NCBI RefSeq assembly: GCF_052113705.1
Contig: NZ_JBGQOG010000007.1
Span: 1-64,000, forward strand
Direction of reading: 5' to 3'
Source of the DNA: JBGQOG01 sp052113705
Lineage (GTDB): Bacteria > Pseudomonadota > Alphaproteobacteria > Rhodobacterales > Rhodobacteraceae
DNA length: 64,000 nucleotides
The notes below the pieces were generated by a model. It saw only the letters and a program-made list of their open reading frames with translations. It made no database searches and was not told the DNA's origin. Position numbers and translations under genes: made by a program. Positions 58,531 through 64,000 of the stretch are shown here, in pieces; the stretch's first letter is position 1, and the number at the start of each line of letters is the position of its first letter.

Positions 58531-61191
58531 ATGACCGCCCAGAGATCCCTTTCCCGCCGCCCCGCCCGGGCCAATTCGGTGATGACAAAAGCCACGCTGA
58601 TCGTCGCGCTTTGCTCGGCCAGTGTGGCGCTGACCCTGTCGATTTTCGTCTATATGTCCTCCTATCGCGCGGCAGAGCGTGACGCCTTCACCCATGCCGA
58701 GCAGCAGGTGCCGCAATCGGCGCGCGATGTGGCGGGGGCGCTGGCCTTCCGCAAATTCCAGCAATTGCAAGGCATCCTCAATGCGGCGCTGGCCAAGGAC
58801 AGCCGGGGCGCCAATGGCGCCGTGGTGATCGACACCAAGGGCGAGCTGGCGGCGCAATCGCTGAACGGGATCGAGGCCGAAGCGCTGGTCGCCCTCGCGC
58901 GGCTGGCCATGGAGCGCAAAGAGGCGGTGCGCTCGACCTCGGGCATTCTCTACGCCATCCCCCTGCGGCAGGCCTCGCTCGCCATCAAGGACGAGGCGCA
59001 GCGCCCGATCCTCGGGGCCTATGCGGTCAGCTGGTCGGATGCGGGGCTGGCCAGCACCGCCACGGATATGCTGAAAAGCTCGGCCGTCTGGGTGCTGGGC
59101 GTGTTCGTGCTGGCGCTGAGTGCCGCCAGCTTTGCCTTCTCGCGCATGGTCGCGCGGCCGTTGAACCGGGTGAATGACGCGATGAGCGCGGTGGCGCAGG
59201 CGGAATATGCGACCCCGGTGCCGCATCTGGCCCGCCGCGATGAGATCGGCCATATCGCCACCTCGCTCGACAGTTTGCGCGGCGCTTTGGCGGAATCGAA
59301 GGCGGGAACCGAAATGGCGCTGTTGCGCGCCGAAGCGATGCAGGCCAGCACCGGCGCGATGATGCTGACCGATCCCGATTATGTCATCCTCTCGGTCAAT
59401 CCGGCACTGGTCAGCCTGATGCAGACGCATGGCACTGCGCTGAAACAGAACAACCCGGATTTCACACCGGAAAACCTGGTGGGCACCCGTGCCGATCTGA
59501 TCCTGCCCGCCGATCCCGAAACCCAGCACCGCTACAAGACGGGGGCAGATGGCAATACGCTCGTGCTCGAACAGCAGCTGAGCAGCGGCTATGTCGTGGT
59601 CAGCGTGACGCCCATTCTGGACGCGGAAGGGGGGGTCGTGGGCCATGCTTCGGAATGGCGCGACATCACGCAAGAGCAGGGCAACCGCGCCGTGGTCTCG
59701 GCGATCGACCTGTCGCAGATGCGGGCGGAGTTCAGCCCGGCGGGGCAGTTGCTTCAGGCCAATGCGCAGTTTCTGGACCTGATGGGCAGCGATCTCGCGG
59801 CGCTGTCGGGTCATGATTTCCACGCGGTTCTGAACGCAGAGGTGTTCGCCGCGCTCGACGCGGGCACCCCCTTTACCGGCCGCATGGACCTGCGCCTGCC
59901 CGACGGGCGCGCCTTTGTGCTCAGCGGCGCGGTCAGCCCGGTGCTCGACAGCCGCAACCGCGCCCGTCGTCATGTGCTTTTGGCCACCGACATCACCGAG
60001 ACCGAAGCCGCCATTGCCGCCGCCGCCGCCCAGCGCGCGGCGCTGGCCGCAGAGCAGCTGGCAGTGGTCGAGGGGTTGCGCGCCGCGCTGGCCGATCTGT
60101 CGCGCGGCAATCTGACCGCGCAGATCACCAGCGCCTTTGCGCCCGACTACGAACAGCTGCGCCAGGATTTCAATGCCGCCACCGAGACCCTGAAAGATGC
60201 GATGGCCCGCGTGGTCGAGAATGCGCAGGCGATCCGGGGCGAGGCGGGCGAGATTTCCTCGGCGGCCGACGACCTTTCGCGCCGGACCGAGCAGCAGGCG
60301 GCGACGCTGGAGGAAACCGCCGCCGCGCTGAACGAGTTGACGGCTTCGGTGCAATCGGCGGCGGATGTCGCGGCCGAAGCCAACAAGATGGTCGAGAATG
60401 CCAAGAAAAACGCCGAGACCTCGGGCGCGGTGGTGCGTGAGGCCGTGCAGGCCATGGGCGAGATCGAGGACAGCTCGAACAAGATCTCGAAAATCACCTC
60501 TGTCATCGACGAAATCGCCTTCCAGACCAACCTTCTGGCGCTGAACGCAGGCGTCGAGGCGGCGCGGGCGGGCGAAGCGGGGCGCGGCTTTGCCGTCGTG
60601 GCCTCGGAGGTGCGGGCGCTGGCGCAGCGCTCATCCGATGCCGCGCGCGAGATTGCCACGCTGATTTCGGCCTCCTCGGGTCAGGTCAAACGCGGTGTGG
60701 GTCTGGTGGGACAGGCGGGGGAGTCGCTCGGCGGCATTCAGTCGTCGGTGGGGAACATCTACACCTTCGTCTCGGCGATTGCCGTCTCGGCGCGCGAACA
60801 AAGCGCAGGTCTGGCCGAGATCAATGTGGCGGTGAACCAGCTGGATCAGGTAACCCAGCAAAACGCCGCGATGTTCGAGGAGACCACGGCGGCCAGCCAT
60901 GCGCTGACCCGCGAGGCCGAGGCGCTGAATGCGACGATGGGGCATTTCCAGATCGGCGCCGGTGCGGCCCCGGGCTCTGGCGCGCATTCTGGCTCAAGTT
61001 CTGGCGTGGCCTCACACCGGACGGCGCCCGCCGCCACCGCCCCGGTGACCATCGCCGCCGCAGCCCCCGCCCCGGCCGCCGCCAAACCGCAGGCAGCGCC
61101 CCGCCGCCCTGCCCCGGCGCCGCGCCCTGCGGGCAATACCGCCGTGGCCACACGTGCCGATCACTCGGCGGATGAATGGGAAGACTTCTGA
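58531..61191 (+). CDS. Transmembrane methyl-accepting chemotaxis protein 2
   Basis: An 886-residue paralogue of the preceding receptor with the same order: transmembrane helix 1 at about 22-43, a periplasmic domain of about 150 residues, helix 2 at about 183-206 (SSAVWVLGVFVLALSAASFAF), HAMP, two PAS-like modules, a second HAMP-like linker (LADLSRGNLTAQIT) and the methyl-accepting hairpin. The periplasmic domain differs most, so the ligands should differ. The C-terminal linker ends DEWEDF, like receptor 1. The ATG at 58531 follows GAGGTG. A T-rich stretch at 58390-58420 with TTGACA may hold its promoter. Confidence 0.92.
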   Translation: MTAQRSLSRRPARANSVMTKATLIVALCSASVALTLSIFVYMSSYRAAERDAFTHAEQQVPQSARDVAGALAFRKFQQLQGILNAALAKDSRGANGAVVIDTKGELAAQSLNGIEAEALVALARLAMERKEAVRSTSGILYAIPLRQASLAIKDEAQRPILGAYAVSWSDAGLASTATDMLKSSAVWVLGVFVLALSAASFAFSRMVARPLNRVNDAMSAVAQAEYATPVPHLARRDEIGHIATSLDSLRGALAESKAGTEMALLRAEAMQASTGAMMLTDPDYVILSVNPALVSLMQTHGTALKQNNPDFTPENLVGTRADLILPADPETQHRYKTGADGNTLVLEQQLSSGYVVVSVTPILDAEGGVVGHASEWRDITQEQGNRAVVSAIDLSQMRAEFSPAGQLLQANAQFLDLMGSDLAALSGHDFHAVLNAEVFAALDAGTPFTGRMDLRLPDGRAFVLSGAVSPVLDSRNRARRHVLLATDITETEAAIAAAAAQRAALAAEQLAVVEGLRAALADLSRGNLTAQITSAFAPDYEQLRQDFNAATETLKDAMARVVENAQAIRGEAGEISSAADDLSRRTEQQAATLEETAAALNELTASVQSAADVAAEANKMVENAKKNAETSGAVVREAVQAMGEIEDSSNKISKITSVIDEIAFQTNLLALNAGVEAARAGEAGRGFAVVASEVRALAQRSSDAAREIATLISASSGQVKRGVGLVGQAGESLGGIQSSVGNIYTFVSAIAVSAREQSAGLAEINVAVNQLDQVTQQNAAMFEETTAASHALTREAEALNATMGHFQIGAGAAPGSGAHSGSSSGVASHRTAPAATAPVTIAAAAPAPAAAKPQAAPRRPAPAPRPAGNTAVATRADHSADEWEDF

Positions 61192-61212
61192 GGTCACCTG
61201 ACCCCAAGACAT

Positions 61213-61249
61213 GAAACAGGGCGCGGCCATCCGGGCGCGCCCTGTTTCA
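61213..61249. terminator. Bidirectional terminator between receptor 2 and uraH
   Basis: GAAACAGGGCGCG and its complement (with one inner mismatch) flank a loop of about ten bases. It lies between convergent genes. Confidence 0.75.
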
Positions 61250-61269
61250 CAGCAGCAACCCGGCGCGGC

Positions 61270-61626
61270 TCAGCTGCCGCGATAGGTGGAATAGCCAAAA
61301 GGCGACAGCAAGAGCGGCACATGGTAATGCGCCCCGGCCTCTGAAATGCCAAAGCGGATCGGGATCACGTCCAGAAACCGCGGGCTTTCGGCGGCGGCGC
61401 CGCTCGCATCAAGATAGTCCCCGGCATGAAAGACCAGCTCGTAAACCCCCGGGGTAAAATCACTTTGCGGCAGGATCGGGCTGTCGGTGCGACCATCGTC
61501 ATTGGTCACCACCTCGGCAAGCGGCACCATCGCCCCGGCCTCCAGCCGCGCCAGCGTGATCCGCAGCCCCGCCGCCGGGCACCCCCGAGCGGTGTCCAGA
61601 ACATGGGTGGTCAGATAGCCCGACAT
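61270..61626 (-). CDS. uraH: 5-Hydroxyisourate hydrolase
   Basis: A 118-residue transthyretin-like enzyme that opens 5-hydroxyisourate to OHCU, the step after urate oxidation. The signature parts are YLTTHVLDTARGCPAAGL (His8 region), the Arg-containing DDGRTDSP, and the C-terminal motif YSTYRGS, which separates these hydrolases from transthyretin. It diverges from the puuE-uraD fusion, which encodes the next two steps. No urate oxidase gene lies in the window. Confidence 0.94.
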   Translation of the reverse strand: MSGYLTTHVLDTARGCPAAGLRITLARLEAGAMVPLAEVVTNDDGRTDSPILPQSDFTPGVYELVFHAGDYLDASGAAAESPRFLDVIPIRFGISEAGAHYHVPLLLSPFGYSTYRGS

Positions 61627-61685
61627 GATGCCTCCTTTTGTCGCAATCGCGCCCGACTATGGCGCGCAGGGCCGCAAGCGGCAAG

Positions 61686-61702
61686 GCTGCACCTTGCAGC
61701 CC
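61686..61702. promoter_or_regulatory. Palindrome in the uraH/puuE divergent promoter region
   Basis: GGCTGCA and its exact complement TGCAGCC are separated by CCT. It lies 45 bases before the puuE start and 60 bases before uraH, so one regulator could control both directions. Confidence 0.45.
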
Positions 61703-61746
61703 CCCGGCTTTCGGCGTTCTATCGGGTGACACAAACGGAGACCCCG

Positions 61747-63162
61747 ATGACCCGATATCCCCGTGATCTGCGCGGCCACGGCCCGCAGGCGCCCGATGCC
61801 AAATGGCCGGGCGGCGCCAAGATCTGCATCTCGCTGGTGCTGAACTATGAAGAAGGCGGCGAGAACAACATCCTGCACGGCGACGGCCAGTCCGAAGCCT
61901 TCCTGTCGGATATTGCGGGCGCGGCCCCCTGGCCCGGCCAGCGGCATTGGAACATGGAATCGATCTATGATTACGGCGCCCGCGCCGGGTTCTGGCGCCT
62001 GCACCGGCTGTTCACCGCGCGGCAGCTCCCCGTCACCATCTACGGCGTCGCCACCGCCCTCGCCCGCAACCCCGAGCAGGTGGCGGCCATGCAATCGGCG
62101 GGCTGGGAGATTGCCAGCCACGGGCTGAAATGGGTCGAGCACAAGGATATGGACGAGGCGACCGAGCGCGCCGCCATCGCCGAAGCCATTCGCCTGCACA
62201 CCGAAGTGGTGGGCGAGCCGCCGCGCGGCTGGTACACCGGCCGCTGCTCGGTCAACACGGTGCGGCTGGCGGCGGAAGCGGGCGGGCTTGACTGGATTTC
62301 AGACACTTATGACGATGACCTGCCCTATTGGAGCCGGATTGCCGGGCGCGATCAGCTGATCATTCCCTATACGCTGGAGGCGAATGACATGCGATTTGCC
62401 ACGGCGCCGGGCTATATCACCGGCGAGCAGTTCGGCCAGTATCTCTGCGATGCCTTTGATGTGCTCTATGCCGAAGGGGCGGCGGGCATGGCCAAGATGA
62501 TGTCCGTCGGCCTGCACAACCGGCTGATCGGGCGGCCGGGCAAGATCGCCGGTCTGATGAAATTCCTCGACCATGCCGCGAAACACGAGGGCGTCTGGTT
62601 CGCCACCCGCAGCGAGATAGCCGCGCATTGGGCGGCGACGCATCCGCCTGTGGACCAGGAACGCCCGAGCGAGATGGATCAGGACACTTTCGTCGCCCGC
62701 TTTGGCGGCATCTACGAGCATTCCCCCTGGGTCGCGGAACGCGCGTTCGACATGGAACTGGGCCCGGCGCATGACAGCGCCGTGGGGTTGGCCAATGCGC
62801 TCGCCCGGGCCTTCCGCTCGGCCAGCCATGACGAGCGTCTCTCGGTCCTCTGCGCCCACCCCGACCTTGCCGGAAAACTCGCCGCCGCCAAACGGCTGAC
62901 GACGGAAAGCACCGCCGAACAGGCGAGCGCCGGCCTCGATGCGCTGACCGATGCCGAACGCGCCCGCTTCACCGAACTGAACGACGCCTATATGGCGCAT
63001 CACGGCTTTCCCTTCATCATCGCCGTGCGCGACCATACCAAGGCCGGGATCCTCGCCGCCTTTGAGGCCCGCCTCGCGCAAGACACGGCCACTGAATTCA
63101 CCACCGCCTGCAAACAGGTCGAGCGGATTGCCGCGCTGCGCCTGTCGGAGATCCTGCCATGA
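61747..63162 (+). CDS. puuE: Bifunctional allantoinase (PuuE) / OHCU decarboxylase (UraD) fusion
   Basis: A 471-residue two-domain protein. The first 310 residues are the metal-independent allantoinase PuuE of the polysaccharide-deacetylase (NodB) fold (RYPRDLRGHGPQAPDAKWPGGAKICISLVLNYEEGGE; GWEIASHGLKW; GWYTGRCSVNTVRL). The rest is OHCU decarboxylase UraD (FVARFGGIYEHSPWVAERAF with the active-site His; LCAHPDLAGKLA; FPFIIAVR). The decarboxylase makes S-allantoin, which the first domain hydrolyses to allantoate, so consecutive steps are fused in reverse order. ATG at 61747 follows CGGAGACCCCG. It overlaps the next gene by four bases. Confidence 0.94.
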   Translation: MTRYPRDLRGHGPQAPDAKWPGGAKICISLVLNYEEGGENNILHGDGQSEAFLSDIAGAAPWPGQRHWNMESIYDYGARAGFWRLHRLFTARQLPVTIYGVATALARNPEQVAAMQSAGWEIASHGLKWVEHKDMDEATERAAIAEAIRLHTEVVGEPPRGWYTGRCSVNTVRLAAEAGGLDWISDTYDDDLPYWSRIAGRDQLIIPYTLEANDMRFATAPGYITGEQFGQYLCDAFDVLYAEGAAGMAKMMSVGLHNRLIGRPGKIAGLMKFLDHAAKHEGVWFATRSEIAAHWAATHPPVDQERPSEMDQDTFVARFGGIYEHSPWVAERAFDMELGPAHDSAVGLANALARAFRSASHDERLSVLCAHPDLAGKLAAAKRLTTESTAEQASAGLDALTDAERARFTELNDAYMAHHGFPFIIAVRDHTKAGILAAFEARLAQDTATEFTTACKQVERIAALRLSEILP

Positions 63163-63989
63163 CCGGCCCCTATTTCGCCCCCAAAGGCGGCCTGCCGCCG
63201 CAAACCGCGCTGCACACCGGCCGCGCGACGTTCAACGAAAGCTATGCCTTCATCCCGAAGGGGGTGTTTTCCGACATCGTCACCTCTTTCCTGCCCGGCT
63301 GGGACAGAACCCGGCTCTGGATGATCGCCCGGCCGATGACCGGCTTTTCCGAGACCTTCAGCCAATATGTGATGGAGGTGCAGCCCGGCGGCGGCTCTAC
63401 GGCCCCCGAGGTGGACCCCGAGGCGCAATCCGCGCTCTTTATCACCGAAGGCAACCTCAGCCTGACGGTGGAGGGCACCCTCTCCGAGCTATGCGCGGGC
63501 GGTTTCGCCTATATCCCCGCGGGCGCCAGCTGGTCGCTCATCGCCACCGGCCAGACCCCCGCCTGCTTTCACTGGATCCGCAAACGCTGGCGCCCCGCCC
63601 CCGGCATCGACAAGCCGCCGCATTTCACCGCCAATGAGGCCGAGATTGCGCCGACGCTGATGCCCGATACCAATGGCGCCTGGGGCACCACCCGCTTTGT
63701 CGACCCCGCCGATCTGCGCCATGACATGCATGTCACCATCGTCACCTTCCAGCCGGGCGGCGTGATCCCCTTTGAAGAAACCCATGTGATGGAACACGGC
63801 CTCTATGTCCTCGAGGGCAAAGCCGTCTACCGCCTCAACCGCGACTGGATCGAGGTGGAGGCGGGCGATTTCATGTGGCTGCGCGCCTATTGCCCGCAGG
63901 CCTGCTATGCTGCGGGCCCCGGCCGCTTCCGCTACCTCCTTTACAAGGACGTGAACCGCCACGCCCCGCTCGGCGGCAGCCTCGGCTGA
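63159..63989 (+). CDS. allE: (S)-Ureidoglycine aminohydrolase
   Basis: A 276-residue bicupin that releases ammonia from S-ureidoglycine, the product of allantoate amidohydrolase. The N-terminal cupin contains FNESYAFIPKGVFSDIVTSFLPGW and VQPGGGSTAPE. The C-terminal cupin has the metal-binding pattern PFEETHVMEHGLYVLEGK with the Glu/His ligands, then GDFMWLRAYCPQACYA. The start overlaps the PuuE-UraD stop (ATGA). The allantoate amidohydrolase gene is expected just outside the window; alternatively the M20 hydrolase near 36000 could contribute. Confidence 0.9.
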   Translation: MTGPYFAPKGGLPPQTALHTGRATFNESYAFIPKGVFSDIVTSFLPGWDRTRLWMIARPMTGFSETFSQYVMEVQPGGGSTAPEVDPEAQSALFITEGNLSLTVEGTLSELCAGGFAYIPAGASWSLIATGQTPACFHWIRKRWRPAPGIDKPPHFTANEAEIAPTLMPDTNGAWGTTRFVDPADLRHDMHVTIVTFQPGGVIPFEETHVMEHGLYVLEGKAVYRLNRDWIEVEAGDFMWLRAYCPQACYAAGPGRFRYLLYKDVNRHAPLGGSLG

Positions 63990-64000
63990 CCCAACCCTTG

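Noticed and set aside
58348..60354. Minus-strand frame of 668 codons opposite chemoreceptor 2
   Set aside because: Same type of antisense shadow. The equivalent frame opposite receptor 1 looks alike because the sense genes are paralogues.

Overview
The window is high-GC, densely packed DNA from an alphaproteobacterium of the Rhodobacter/Paracoccaceae group (order Rhodobacterales). Pointers to this are the short-chain-fatty-acyl-type XRE regulator, a GapR/DUF2312 protein, NDUFA12, DUF2155, a reductive pyrimidine pathway of the PreTA/hydantoinase type, a head-spike-like gene set resembling the one that decorates Rhodobacter gene transfer agent particles, and many GTG starts and overlapping stop/start codons. 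No rRNA, CRISPR array or intact transposase gene was seen. One tRNA (Thr, anticodon TGT) is present.

Layout. (1) 1-4421 is an accessory stretch: a Doc-type toxin with a small partner, a decayed sugar isomerase, and four minus-strand phage/GTA-spike-like genes ending at a strong terminator. (2) 4897-9668 holds a soluble three-PAS chemoreceptor and a UDP-glucuronate/UDP-galacturonate two-gene unit. (3) 9812-14176 is one large autotransporter with nine near-identical HYR repeats. (4) 14645-23683 is a mixed housekeeping block: tRNA-Thr, an iron-type ABC permease, an SDR epimerase, GapR, a FadB-like protein that has lost its catalytic residues, and a FliM-like protein. (5) 23836-30409 holds an SSS-transporter/histidine kinase with a small membrane protein and a single-domain response regulator, an ScfR-type regulator, an MscS channel and a small secreted protein.

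(6) 30526-47279 is the metabolic core. A minus-strand operon encodes a probable beta-ureidopropionase, dihydropyrimidinase and a four-component NMT1/SsuC-type ABC importer. It diverges from a RutR-like TetR gene, and the shared promoter region carries two sequences matching the RutR operator TTGACCANNTGGTCAA. A second RutR-like paralogue follows. Further on, preA and preT (dihydropyrimidine dehydrogenase) complete the reductive uracil/thymine route. Between the two halves lies a glycerol-3-phosphate-type ugpBAEC operon whose last gene is an endonuclease/exonuclease/phosphatase-family protein, in the place where ugpQ is often found.

(7) 47591-54778 is housekeeping: accB-accC, a methyltransferase, aat, DUF2155, mlaD, NDUFA12, clpX and clpP. 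(8) 55014-61191 is a chemotaxis block: a stand-alone secreted PDC/Cache-like sensor protein followed by two large transmembrane chemoreceptors that end in a WEDF tail and share a 128-bp stretch of identical DNA. (9) 61270-63989 is urate/allantoin catabolism: uraH divergent from a puuE-uraD fusion and a ureidoglycine aminohydrolase gene. Together with the pyrimidine genes this makes the window rich in nucleobase-nitrogen salvage.

All calls come from reading the sequence and from knowledge of the families; no database search was run. Start codons were moved from the longest open frame to an internal ATG/GTG wherever a Shine-Dalgarno sequence, signal peptide or overlap supported it.
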